Assembly (NCBI GenBank): GCA_964247055.1
Contig: OZ176054.1
Coordinates: forward strand, 2,480,001-2,544,000
DNA from: Paragordius varius
Lineage: Eukaryota; Nematomorpha
DNA: 64,000 nucleotides
Reading direction: 5' to 3'
Position 1 is the stretch's first letter. Each line of letters opens with the position of its first letter. Below are positions 48,578 to 61,600 of the stretch, one piece after another. Under the pieces are notes generated by a model. It was not told the DNA's origin, did not search any database, and was given only the letters and a program-made list of their open reading frames with translations. Position numbers and translations under genes: made by a program.

Positions 48578-51500
48578 CTACCTTTTGGTACAATAATTAA
48601 AGATTGATCCGAAAGCTAAAGCCAGCAAGGTGCAAGAAAAGCATAGCACATTGTATGGCATACTAAAATCAGGGACTGGAAGCATAACTAAAAGCGGGAA
48701 ATCAAAATTTTCTTTTGTTATGTTGTGCTCGTTGTCAATACTATGTGTAAAATAGATTATATATATATACAGTAAAAATTGGAATTATACGGACAAAACG
48801 TAAAAATATAAAGACAAAATGGTTTTTTTTTTCAAAAGACAGTCATACTTTTTCAAACTTGATTTTTTTGAATATAAACTCATTGTTTTTAATTCATTGG
48901 TAATTAGAGATGTAAATTAATAACACAATCAAATGTAATTTGCGATTGTAAATAAATAATTAAAATAGGGAAAAAATAAGGATTAAAAAAGTATAATTTG
49001 TCTTTTAGAGAACAATATTTGTCTTTATATTTTTACGTTTTGTCCGTACAATTTGAATTTTTACTGTAATTTTGAAAATTTATTAATGATTAATACATAT
49101 TTTGGATTGGAATAAAAATTATGGATAGTAGGACATAGGTAATCAAAATTATAGATTTGTTTATATTGATATCATAACATTGAAAATACATGGCATTATT
49201 GGATTTAAATTGTATTTTTGTGTTTGGGAAGATTAATATTTCATATTTAATCAATCATAGCAATGATTACAATTATCTGTGTCAAGCCCCCAAAATCAAT
49301 GATATCCAATTTTTACTTCATAGTATTTTGAAGCATGGTAAAAACGGTATGAAAAAGTTTAGGTTTTCTTAACGTATAAAAAAGACACTAAAATTTAATT
49401 GAACTAAGCAGCTAATTTTGTTTTAGATTTAAAACATTACCGTGTATTTTATTGACCATATTTTTCTTTTATTTGGAACCTTTTTTTCGATTTAAACAAA
49501 ACATTTAAAAATATTTGATGGCTAATTTGTGTTGAAGATTTTAACAAATTTACATCTTTTGTATGATGTGCCAAAAACGCCATAGAATGTAAAATATTAT
49601 CCGTGCTTTAATATCTCGAATAGTTATATAATTATCAGTATTATTACATTTTGAAAATTCAAAAGGAAATGGCAATTTTAACATCTATTGAATCTTTAAT
49701 GGAACAAATATGGAATATCTCCGAAAAATGATTTACATGAAACTCAACAATGGCAATCCCGTGTTGTTATCTTTATAATTATTAAAAATACATGGAAAAT
49801 ATTATCCTTGAAAACGGCACCAAACATAATTGTTCATTACCCTGCTTATGAAAAATTTTGTCTTATGATCTAAAATTTGCAATTTCTTAAAAATGAAACA
49901 TTACTTCCTCTGTTGGATATATGACAGTTCAGAATAAGACTAACTAAATATATACATCTCGATTCCTCTCGGTTTCAATAAAGCAACTATTATTAAAACA
50001 TTATTTCGGTTTAAATGATAATAAATTATCATCTATGTATGCGGTCAAATTAAAAAATTTATAAAATATTGAAGCATTACCGCCCTGTTTGAAATATGAT
50101 TATACAGTTTAACACATCCATTTCCTAACGGTTTAGGATGAAAAAAACAAGGTTACACATTTTTCGGTTTAAAATGATCCTCTTAATGTTTGTTTAAATT
50201 AGGGGTGTTTTTTGAATGCCCAATATAAGTAAAATTATTAAATAATCCATAAATAATTAATTGGAATGGCGATATATGGATATTAGTAGTGTAAATATAC
50301 TGTTAGTTTTTTTAGTTTTCTAAAATATTTGTATTATCTACAAGAGTCTCTAATTTAATCAAAAAATGCTGCTTTCATTTTGGTTTACATTGAGTTTCTA
50401 TGCGTTTACATGTGGTTAAATATCATTATTTTTTTAAATAAATCTCCAAAAGAATGTTATGGTCTCTTAGTTAAATTGTGATTTTTTCGTTACAGCATAA
50501 ATTTATTATCAACATCTTATATTTTAATGTCTTAATGTGCTAAAAACAACATTCTAGCATAAACAATAAGTCTAAATATATTAGATCAAATTATACGGTA
50601 AAAATTGAAATTATACAGACAAAACGTAAAAATATAGGCAAATTAAGGCAACCGTACTTTTTTAAACCTTATTTTTTTCTATATACATTATTCAATAACA
50701 ATTGCAAAATAAATGATTAATTGAGCTACCAATATACATCTTTATTTCATATTTTACAATTTTAGAGTTATATTTTAAAAAAATTAATTAAAGCACGTCA
50801 GTTTTTTGAATAAAAATAATGTGTGTATATTTTTTGTCCGTATATATACCATTAGTTCAAGCTCACCCTTGAACAATTCAAATTCACCCTCGAACAATTC
50901 AAATTCACCCTTGAACAATTCAAATTCACCTTCGAACAATTCAAACTCACCCTAAAAAATAAATTAGGTGTTTTCGAACTAGTCATTATTAATATGAAAT
51001 ATATGTTTATGGTATAGTATATTATTTTTTCAGTATTATTTTAATTTAAAACAAAACTTTCATTTTTAAAAAATATATAAAATATTTTATTATTATTATT
51101 ACATTACATGTTTTCACTCGTGAGAGCGGTCATGTTATACAACCTGTCTCGCCATAAAACTCTATCTATGGCGTCCTCTGCATTAAGCTCGTATTCTGCT
51201 AGCTCTCTTTTTACTGTATCTATCCATTTTGTTTTAGGTCGCCCACGTCCTCGTTTTCCCTCAATTATATAACCATCTATTATTTTTGCAATATAATTAG
51301 AATCTCTCCTTTCAATGTGCCCGAACCAACGTAGCCTATTTTTTGACATTCTTTCCACTATTGGTTTAATATCTGTGCTCCCACGAATAAATCTATTCTC
51401 GATTCTGTCCTTTCTAGTTACCCCACACATCATTCTGAGCATTTTCATTTCAGTCACGTTAAATTGTATTTCTTCGGATTTTTTGACACCCCATGTCTGT

Positions 51501-53871
51501 GAATTATACATCATTGAGGGCTGGACAACTGAACTGTAAATCTTACCTTTCACTCTAACATCAATATTTCGATCGCATAATACGCTCGAAATTTTCTTCC
51601 AATTTACCCAGCTGCTCTTTATTCTTAAATTAATATCGTCAGTTAACGAACCATCTGCACTTAACATAGCTCCCAGATATTTGCAACTTTCTTTACCCTT
51701 CAGAACCCAACTATCATCAACTACCATTTCATGTTGTGGACCCCCAAAAGTAATAAGTTCGGTTTTTGCTTTGTTTATTTTCAGACCATATTGATCCAGC
51801 ATAACAACCCATCTGTTTACCGTTCGCTTTAACTCAATTAATGAATCAGACAAGATGATTATGTCATCTGCATAAATTAAGTACCATCCTGAACTCACAT
51901 TAACAACCTTGGCTACCTCGTCCATACAAATTATAAACAATAAGGGGCTGAGTGATGAGCCTTGGTAGACTCCATAAAAAATATATAAAATATAGGTAAT
52001 TTTAAATCTTAAAAAACATATATTTTTATTTGTAGGAGGGTGAATTTGAATTGTTCAAGGGTGAATTTGAATTGTTCAAGTGAATTTGAATTGTTTAAGG
52101 GTGAAATTGAAGTGTAAATGGTTTAGTATATACTATTTCAAAATTTATTAAATCATCAAACCTTTTGGAAGTTTTGCTTGCTTTTGACGATTCAAATTTG
52201 TACCGTACAATCCCGCTAGGCAGTAAAAACCCATGTTTACTATCAGGTGGATATTCATTCCAAGGTAATAATTTATATTTTACGCGAAAACTTAAATGCA
52301 TTTTGGTAAAATTTGTTAAGAGTAATGCTTGTTTTTTTCTTGTGGTCCATAAATTAAAGATGAGAGTTGATGGATATTTGTTAGTTTTTGTATCTCTTTT
52401 TATCAGGGAAAATGTTCGCTTTCGATCAGGAAAGTGCCAATTAAATGATATTTCTAAATGATATTTTATGTGATATGCAAATTAAAAAAATGATTTTACA
52501 GTAAAAATTGATATTATATTCAACTTAAAAATCAAAAGACAAATATTTTTGAAAAAAAAGAACAATACTTTATTAAACCTTAATTTTTATGCAACTCATC
52601 GTTTTGGTTAACAAAGTAGGGAAAATAGAGATGTAAATTGGTAACGCGCTTAATTCTATATAATTAAATTGTAATAGTAGGAAAAAATCAAGGTTTTACA
52701 AAAGCATGGTGGTTTTTTTTTAAAAAAATATTTGTCCATTATTTTTTACATATTATCTATATAATATCATTTATTCATATTTGGATATAATAAATGATGA
52801 TATCTTTTAATCATTCTGAGATTTAGTTTCATAATCTTACAAATTATTAATATGATAGTTAATTTTTAGATGATGGCTTTTTTGAAAATTTCAAAAATTT
52901 ATAGAAGATAATCATAAAAATATTACCGTTTGATGGTATATGCACAAATGTTCTATTCACATAATAAATATGCAATCTTAGGGTATGTAAATATGGTGTC
53001 AAAAAATATGGCATAATTTGCGTGTATGTCAAACTTTGTAACTCTTTAACATTATTTTCTTGAGAGATTGCGGATAATTCCTTATGTGCAAAAATTTCAA
53101 CATTCAATGTATTTATATAGCTTCCATAACCTAAACAATAAAATATAAATATTATAGATAGTTACAAAAAACTCTAAAATTTTATAAACTACTTTGTCCG
53201 TCCGGAAAAGATAAAAAGTTTACCACTGAAAATAAGGTAAATAAAACTATTCTCGTTAACCACAGTTTGTTTTTTTAAAAACAATCTACTTTTTCGGTTT
53301 CAAAATGATTTTAAAAACGGTTTCAAAAACGATAAAAATAAATCCGGTTCAAATCCCAATAATTATTTTTAAACTTGTAACAAATATAATGATAAACAAA
53401 CCTGTCATATATTTCTGACTACTAAAATATGGCAATGAAAAGGTTGTTTGAGATTCATTCTGAGAAGCAGTTGAATTCAAAATAAATTTGTTCAAAAATG
53501 AAAAATTTGATAAAACGATAGGATCTGACAAATTTCGGGTCCCCAGTACATCATATAAATTCTAAATAAAATAAAAAAATTAAACAGAAAATTCTTTCAA
53601 AAAATATCAAAATTTTAGTTATTTTTTTAAAAAAATTTATACATGCGCATTTGGTTGTAATAGATGTAACATAGGGCTTTCTTTAACTAATGGACATGCA
53701 AGGGATTTTTCATTACCATTGTGATAATGGTCGGAATGGCCATAGTTTTTGTGCAAAAATTTAACTGCACATGCAAATTATAAATATATATTTATGTATA
53801 TATATATCACCCATATTTTGGAAAAACTTATATTTGCTAAAATGCAATGTTAAGCACTATAAAAAATAAAT

Positions 53872-53911
<40 letters not shown>

Positions 53912-55543
53912 AAAAGTCTTGATAAATTTGTTTGTAGCATTAAATGGATAAATCATAACATTAAAAAATGTAACTTTTCATTCTTTTTATATTTGAAGTA
54001 ATATGTATAAAATAAATAAATTAAAATCAATTTTAACATAAAATCTCAAATTTTACTTAAACTAAGCGATTGATCAGATCCGGAGATAAGGTTTAAACGA
54101 TCTAAAACATCAAATCGCGACACGTATTCAACATTGATGGAATTGGTATCTTTGTCCACTTGCGTTTTAACATGGATGCAAAATCCAAAATATGCTTTTA
54201 AGAACCATTTACTTTCCATTATTAGCGTTGCTAAACCCGACTATATTTATTTAAATATAAATCTAAGATATTTTAATTTGTAAAAATAATTATTGAAGAT
54301 GTATCGTAGACCAACTCACTATTACCAGATTGTGTGTACACACATTAAAAAGGTTATTAAAATTTTAATTAAATTTTTTTCAACATTAACTTACTAAAAC
54401 GAAAAATATAATAAATATTTATATTGTTTTTGGTTATGGGGCTCTTTAAAATTCCCACGAGCTCGTGAATTTGTGGAAAGTTATATTCAACTATCAATTA
54501 TAAGTTAAAAACTAAGTGCTTATATATAAAAAAGCATAATTATCAGCAGGAGAATTGATTTCAAATTCAAAGATATCAATTAGGAAGAAAATTAAACTAA
54601 AATTGTATATAGAATCCCTAGATTGTGCCACCAATTAAAAAATAAAGTATCACAAAAAAAGAACGGATGTTAGCACAATTTTATGGAAAAAAAACTAAAT
54701 TAAGGAAAGCAAAAATTACTTGAAGCCCGCATGGCATCATTTTTTTCCATTTACTCAAATTTTCAATGCAGACCGCTTCAACCGGAACTATTGTCATTTT
54801 TGTCACGATAGAATTATCTGTAATCGTGTCATTAATTGAATATATGGTTGACGATGTGGAGAGAGATGTGCAAAATACACCACCCAAAATGTTCAGTAAA
54901 AATTCCCATTTTTCATCGATATCCAGAGTTCCTTTTCTATAACATTTATAATAAAATTTAAGACAAATGTTAATGTACATTAGAACCAACCATATTTTCC
55001 ACCCTGTTATTTTAGAATTTACTCTAACTAATAATAATAGGAAATATGTGATTGAGTTTGTTATTAAATTACAACCCTAAACGATAAGTTAACTAAAAAA
55101 AACTAAGATTTGAAAACGTATGGCTGCAAAATTTATCTTTCAGTTAAGTTTTCTTTTAAATTTAATTTTTCGTGTGTATTAAAGTTTTAAAAACAATAAC
55201 CTAAAACTAGCCTTTAAATAAAGGCCAGATGGAAAATCTTCAGGAATATGAGGTCCATATATCACATGGTCCCATTGCTTTTGAGTCATAGACAAAGTAA
55301 AATCACTGATATTATGGAATAAAATTAATTCATACAAATAGGCCGGTATATATTTTCTATAATGGGAACCTAGTCTAAATTCCAAAATTTACCCAAAATA
55401 AGTGTTTCCTCTATTTTAAATTCATACAAGGCATGCAGATAGTTTTGATCTTTGTCAATAATGTTCATATACATGTTTTCAGAATATACACTATAAATTT
55501 CATATAAAAGGTTTGAGAAATATAAAATTTTTAGGATTAACAT
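48404..55543 (-). CDS. PIGT: GPI transamidase component PIG-T
   Basis: Subunit of the ER GPI-transamidase, which attaches GPI anchors to proteins; PIG-T binds and stabilises the catalytic subunit PIG-K. Exons: 55543-55393, 55369-55201, 54936-54720, 54240-54057, 53764-53643, 53561-53402, 53130-52927, 52453-52162, 48740-48582, 48491-48404; 581 aa (human about 578), every phase consistent. Evidence by order: hydrophobic leader [82 protein letters not shown] (Cys163, Cys176; the family bridges PIG-K through a Cys here), [49 protein letters not shown] then a membrane segment at about 530-549, and a short basic cytosolic tail. Exons 1-2 join only if a 23-nt intron is removed. Intron 8 (3.4 kb) holds a foldback element with a nested LINE and two MITEs. 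Confidence 0.93.
48544..48575. repeat. (AT)n microsatellite
   Basis: AT run beside the donor of PIG-T exon 9. Confidence 0.9.
48770..49066. mobile_element. TA-flanked MITE (Tc1/mariner type), best copy
   Basis: Inverted ends CAGTAAAAATTGGAATTATA and (complement side) CAGTAAAAATTCAAATTGTA, continuing through CGGACAAAACGTAAAAATAT in both; TA on each side. 297 bp, no coding capacity. In PIG-T intron 8. Confidence 0.8.
50596..50848. mobile_element. TA-flanked MITE, right end lost
   Basis: Left end TA-CGGTAAAAATTGAAATTATA and CAGACAAAACGTAAAAATAT; the right side stops at TTTTTGTCCGTATATATA, where the type-c foldback element begins, suggesting the foldback inserted at or replaced its end. Confidence 0.6.
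50849..52121. mobile_element. Foldback-type element, type c, with nested LINE
   Basis: Left arm 50849-50952: CCATTAGTTCAAGCTCACCC then four 21-bp units around TTGAACAATTCAAATTCACC. Right arm 52037-52121: inverse units GGTGAATTTGAATTGTTCAA, ending GTGTAAATGG. Left flank TATATA. The interior carries an RTE-like LINE insertion at 51086-51974; without it the element would be about 365 bp. In PIG-T intron 8. Confidence 0.75.
51086..51974 (-). mobile_element. 5'-truncated RTE-like LINE
   Basis: Minus-strand open frame from 51973 to 51104 with reverse-transcriptase motifs [30 protein letters not shown], and thumb [16 protein letters not shown], then the typical C-terminal [13 protein letters not shown] and [19 protein letters not shown]. 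No stop within about 290 codons, so the insertion is fairly young. The 3' end is an ATT-type simple repeat (TAATAATAATAATAA on the minus strand), as in RTE-clade LINEs. It is truncated at the 5' side before the palm start. Flanked by a 19-bp target duplication, TAAAAAATATATAAAATAT, at 51067-51085 and 51975-51993. Confidence 0.85.
52499..52757. mobile_element. TA-flanked MITE, decayed
   Basis: Left end CAGTAAAAATTGATATTATA after TA, interior AAAAGACAAATATTTTTGAA, right side AAATATTTGTCCATTATTTT. Third PIG-T intron copy of the 48770 family (intron 7). Confidence 0.55.
53876..53908. repeat. (AT)n microsatellite
   Basis: AT run in PIG-T intron 4. Confidence 0.9.
55370..55392 (-). other. 23-nt intron of PIG-T
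   Basis: Begins GTAAAT and ends GACTAG. Removing exactly these bases joins EETLILG to [13 protein letters not shown] in phase 1, as in the family (GVSHYR... in human PIG-T). Read through, the frame hits a stop. An alternative acceptor 5 bases earlier (TTTAG) would leave the wrong frame. Confidence 0.75.
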
Positions 55544-55619
55544 GTGCTGCTGCCCCACCTTCAAATATAAATTTGCTTATTCATATAATCATGTGTGTCA
55601 AAATTTAAATTTTAACGAA
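55544..55619. promoter_or_regulatory. Bidirectional start region of PIG-T and the ALMS-motif gene
   Basis: Only 76 bp separate the two divergent ATGs. Both 5' UTRs and at least part of the promoters must overlap the neighbouring gene unless one of the starts is wrong; the plus-strand frame is open through this region. Confidence 0.5.
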
Positions 55620-58600
55620 ATGGAACGGAGCGACGATATAATCATTCAATCCCCTGATTTTAAATTGCTAATCACCAAAAATTGTCAAAACTTACATATT
55701 AACTTAAAGGATGATTCCAAAAAATATTTTAAACAACTAATAAACCAATCAAAATCATTTAATTATCCCAATAAATCATTAACCTCCATATCTATGTATT
55801 CTAGCAAGGCTTGTCAGACGTTACCGCTAAATATGTCTAAAATTAGGCCTATTTGTTATGATTCTTTTAAAATTGGCTCTAAAGCCGATCATTCCAAACC
55901 CGAGTTAAGTAAATTAAAGCATAGCGAAAAATACCCTAGAAATAACGTTAATATTCCAATAAAAAATGACACAATGACAATCAATACAAAGGTAATGTAA
56001 CGCTTTTTTATTGATTTTCTGTGGCACATTTATTTTTCTAATCATAACGATCCTATAACATTCCTATATTCCGCAAATTATATATTTATATTAAAAAAAT
56101 TTTGTAAATACTTTTTTGTTTAACACAATTATTAAACTTTTAATCTAAATATCAGAATTAATAGGTAAAGGCCCAAATAATTTTTTGATTAGTTAAAAAT
56201 GTTATTAAATAATTTAAAAACAATTTTAACAGTGAATTTAGTTTTAGGTTGTGAAGACTTATCGGTGGTATATTTTTATTATATAATTGTACGAATCTGT
56301 GGGTAAACGACGAATGTTTGATAATGCAAATGATATGGAGATCGCCGTAAAATAAAATAAAACTAATTTATTCATTCCCAAATTTGCACCATAGGCATCA
56401 TTAGAAGATTCGATTAATAAATGGAAATATACACATGAATAAACTTTTTATTTTTTTTTGTTTTTAACATTGTCCATTTCTTAATTGAATCTCCAGGACA
56501 CGCCTTTGGTAAAAATTTAGAATCACTGAATTAGTTAAATTTTGTCTCGGCTATCATAATATTAAATGGTTAACTAATTTTCCATCACTCACATCATTTA
56601 TTCGTATATAAAAACTGACTTTAATGAGCGGGAATAAATTATTTCTACTTGTCGTAAGACCGGTCATTAATATTGACGGTCGAAAAACCAATCCTACGCA
56701 AGAACTAACCTGTATTCGATATCCATTAAGGTTATAAAAACCTGAGAGTATTTAAAAGTTTTTATTAGTATAGACCAGTGATACTCAAACCGCGGCCCGC
56801 GGGCCGCATGCGGCCCGCAGTGTGCTTTAAAAATGCACTATGACTGATATTTATTTTTTTTTAAATAATATTTATTTTTTACCCAATTTGAAATGTAGAA
56901 AAATTTTCTACATTAAAATGATTTTAAAATTTATGATTTATGGGCACACGTTGTTTCTTCTTCTTTTCTTTTTGAAATTTTTATTGCATTTCTTTTTTGT
57001 TTTCACCCATTGCACATACATTTCATTGCTATCCTGCATCATTTTTAAAACTCATTCTCATAAAATATTTTCAACTCAATATCATTAAATTTCGACCTGT
57101 TTTTTATAGCATAATTCATATATATTCCTATCTTTTTTACATAATATTTAAACATAAATTCAAAGGATGACATCTAATGCCAAAAAACGTAAATTATCCG
57201 ATGAAAATCGCTCCTTTAAAAAAGAATGGGAAACTAATTTTTTTGTCGTTTTAAATAACAATGTTGCTACCTGTCTTATATGCAAAGACAATATAATTAT
57301 AAAAAAATTCAATATTGAAAGACATTTTAAATTCCATCATTCTTATAAATTACCAGAAAATCTTGAGGAAAGAAATGAAAAATATAAAAATTTTAAGGAA
57401 TTATACGAGAAAGAAAAATCTATTATGGCCATAGCTTTTTCCCAGGAAAAAGCTGTAACATTAGCTTCGTATGAAATATGCTATATTTTAGGAAAAAATA
57501 TGAAACCGTTTACTGATTCCCAACTAATAAAAGAATGTTTAATAAATGGTTGCACTTTTTTATTTGATAAATTCCATAATAAAGATCAAATCATGAAGCA
57601 AATTAAAAAACTTCAACTTTCTGATTCAACATGTGCTCGACGCATTGAAGATATGTCTAAATATATTTTTAACAATACATATTGGCTCTGAAAAATTGCA
57701 AATACCTCAGTATTGCAATCGATTCCAGCACTGATAAAGTTCAACACCTCAATGTGCGCTCTTCGTGAAATTTTGCAACGACAACTAAATCAACGAGGAA
57801 TATTTGAAATTTTTACCAATGAATAATACCACAAAAGGCAGTGATTTTCTTGAAGTAATTAGCACCTTTTTCGATAATAATGGTATATCTGTGAAAAAAT
57901 TGGTTTCGATCTGCACAGATGGCTGTCCCTCTATGATTGGAATAAACAAAGGGTATACAGAAATCGCTTAACTAATGATCATATGGACGACGTATTAAGA
58001 ATGGCCTGCCATGAGACGAAACCAAATTTGTCAAAAATTATTGGTTAATATTAAAATAAATGTTATTATCAATATATTTTAATTTTTAAAACTAAATGGT
58101 ACAAAACGAATTTTTAGCTGGATTTACATGCGACCCGCAAAAAATTTATTGTGCTGATTTAGAGTATAAATATGTGCGTTGTCAAATACCTATGGAATAT
58201 TTGCCATTATAAGGTTCATGGCCCTCGAAAAAAAATATGTTTTATTTGGCCCGTCAAATTTTTTTGGTGAGTACCACTGGTATAGACTATAAACTCTATT
58301 TTTCTAACGATAACGCTTCTAGGATTTGACTCGTTTAATTCAACGCATCGTGCACAGAGAATTGCAACACAGAGAAGGGGAAAAACACTCTCAAGTCAAT
58401 AAACCCTCGATTTCTGACGTGGAAAACGATGAGGTTCAAAGTTCCCAGGATTCAGTTGCCAGTACACTTGTAACATCTCTTCAGGACATTTCTTTAACTC
58501 AAAAATCAGAATCTCATAATAATCATCAGCAGAAACGTAGACACGAAAGGCCAAAATCTAAAAATCATAAAAGTTTATGTTACGAATTATTGCCAAAAGC

Positions 58601-61600
58601 GTTAGATATAGTCAATGAAAGCATAAAATTTGCACGTAAGACGATTTTGATTATATTAATATATACCATTTGCACTTCAAGAGTGTCCTTGAACAGTTCA
58701 AGTTGGTTCTTGAACATTTCAAGTTGGTCCTTAAAATTAATAAATTTTGGTTTAACCATAATTTTTGCATTTATTTTTATAGTTTATCATTTATCAACCT
58801 AATTATTTATTATATATTTATTCATTTAAAAATAAAAAATTTTATTGATTTTTTGTTTCAAACTATTTTTTTTCAATTGAACAAAATTATTGACTTTTAA
58901 ATGTTTTTAATGAAAAATTTTAATTATTAACCTAGAAAACTTATATATTTTTACATTTCGTGTTATTCCTTATAAATATTCAAAATTATTATAAGAAATT
59001 AATAAAGATATACGGTTTCTCCAAGATTAAAAGTTGATATCGATGAATTTATGTTAAATAATAGGAAATAGGTTAAAAACAATAAAATAGATGAATTATT
59101 TACGATTTGATTGATAAAAGTTAAAAACAAAACAGTCAAAGGGCCAACTTGAAGTGTTTAAGGACCAACTTGAAAGTTTTCAAGGATTAACTTAAAGTGT
59201 TCAAGGACCAACTTGAATTGTTCAGGAACCAACTTGAAATGTTCAAGGACACTCTTGAAGTGCAAATGGAATACATATTTTTTCGTGCCAAGATTTAAAT
59301 GTTTAGCTTCAGAATATGTAAATCTAATTGTATTATATATATCTTTTTTCAAAAATATGCAAAAAATTGACTTTGGTAATTGCCCATTTTTTATTTATAC
59401 TAATATTTTTATACATTTTAAGATACGTATCCTCCATTGATTAAATATCACCATAATACCAATAACGTTAATACCCAAACGCCGTCACAATCCCTGTTAA
59501 CAACCAATGCATACGGACAAATATATCATTCAACCCCGCTAAAACCGGAATTACTACCCAAAATATCAAACATTTCTACAGATGATTTCAATGACTCATC
59601 CCAATTTTCAGGCGGCAAACTTCAGCAGTCAAAAAAATCCAATTTTGATTACCCAATTTCAGTCTCTGCGTCTTCGATTGAAAACAATTCGACACAGAAT
59701 AGTTTTAGTACCGTAATCAAAAAAAATATCAAAATAAGTGAAACTCTATCCACAGATTATTTTGTTGAGGAAACAAAACATAAATGTGAGAATTATAATC
59801 CATCTTGGAATTTAACCCAATCTTTTGGTGATACTCGGATGAATATATCTGATATCTCCACAGTCTATGAACATCTACCAATGTCTAAAGAGCAAAGTTT
59901 GATTGAAAGTTTAAAAAACCACCATACAATCACATCTCCATGCAAAAATCAGGAAACTCCCGGTCAGAAAAAATATTGTGAAGCCCAAACACAAACCATA
60001 TTTGCAACGCCATTAAAAAGCAACGAATCAAATATAGTAGATAATACCCAAAATACAATACTAACTAATAGTTATGATCCACAGATTGTAAATGAAAAAC
60101 TTATAGTTACAAAATTCTCAGATAAAACTACACCTGATATCACAAATAATTCTCCACCAAACGTTGGTTCATGTCTTTCATTATTTAATGGTGAAGCATT
60201 TGAAACATCGACCCAAAATAATAATGAAAGCTTGGAGGAAACGTATACAGACAAACCATTAATTGAAAGTAAGAATAACATTAAAGAAATTTCAAACATG
60301 AATCAACTTGATGGCAAATCAACCGATGAAACGGATAATATTGTAGATTCTGGTATTTATACACCAACAATGCCTTATATTACAAATACTACCAAAACCA
60401 GTCAAGTTGAAAATAAACACCCTTCTTCTTTACTAAAATCCAGTGCGGTGTCATTAGATAACTTTGCTAAAAATATGGAAGAAAGTATAATCATTTCAGA
60501 ATATCCAACAAGTCCAGATAAGCTGACACTTCAGGTAAATATTTTTTTCTAATAATTCGTCCGTTTAACAATCTTGGATAACAATTTGAAAATTTGATTT
60601 TTGCAACCTTGAAACCATTCCATTTGCCCTTAATCTAAACTATTTTTGATTAAATAAATTACATAAACCATCGAAAGTTTGATTAATATCATTGTGATTT
60701 AACTTTGTCCCATTGTATTGGTAAGACCTCTCAACTCCTTTCAGTTTAATGATGTAATTAAATAATATAACTTATTTTTCAAATCATTTTAACGCAATGT
60801 TATTGAGTTATTAAAAAAATTTTCGTTTATGATTTAGAGAATATATATTTTATATATCATTATAAATGCGCTAAAATATATGTGTGACTTATTTTATTTA
60901 TTAGCTTTATAAACTTATAATTAGTCGGCCTTTAATATCGACCATCTATTAGATTTTAAGGGCATATCTCTTTCTATAAATTAGAAATTATTTATCATAA
61001 AAATATTTTTTCAGTAATATTTGGATAATTCAAACAATGGTAATTAGTCCATAATTTGTAAATTTTAGTCTTTTAAAACTTGATTTGGCCATATTATTCT
61101 TTTCTTTAAAATAATATTACTTATTTTACTTTAAAAATTTTCAAAAAGTTTTATTATGTATAAATAGCTGGGCTAACAAAATTATTTTTACCAATAAATA
61201 ATTTTAATGACAGTGTAATAGTTTTAAATCCAATTTTAATTATATTAATCAATCATTCAATCAATAATACAGGAGGCCCTGAAAACATTCCGTCCCGATT
61301 TCATAGTTAATAGCTGGTGTCGTCAACAACACATTAAACTGTTGGCCGAAAAACGCAAGTTGAAATCGTACAAAAGCCATCAACATCATTATATGAGCCA
61401 AAGTTCTTTGCATTCTGCCTCAGTATCTCCGTTTTCCGATACCTTTAGTTCAAAGACTACTTCGTATTCTCAGCCCCTGTCAAACAAACAAAGACGTGTT
61501 TTACAGCTACACTTAAGGCGTAAACAGGCACCGCTCCTCATAAATAAACGGCGGCCTACAAATTATGGCGAAAAGTCTTTTGAAAGTCGAAATATGAAAG

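Noticed and set aside
52095-52301. Extension of PIG-T exon 8 into [12 protein letters not shown]
   Set aside because: These residues come from reading through the donor at 52161 into the terminus of the type-c foldback element; splicing at 52162 joins in phase to the exon at 48740 and gives the expected protein.
52165-52461. 98-codon plus-strand frame
   Set aside because: Antisense shadow of PIG-T exon 8 (52453-52162).
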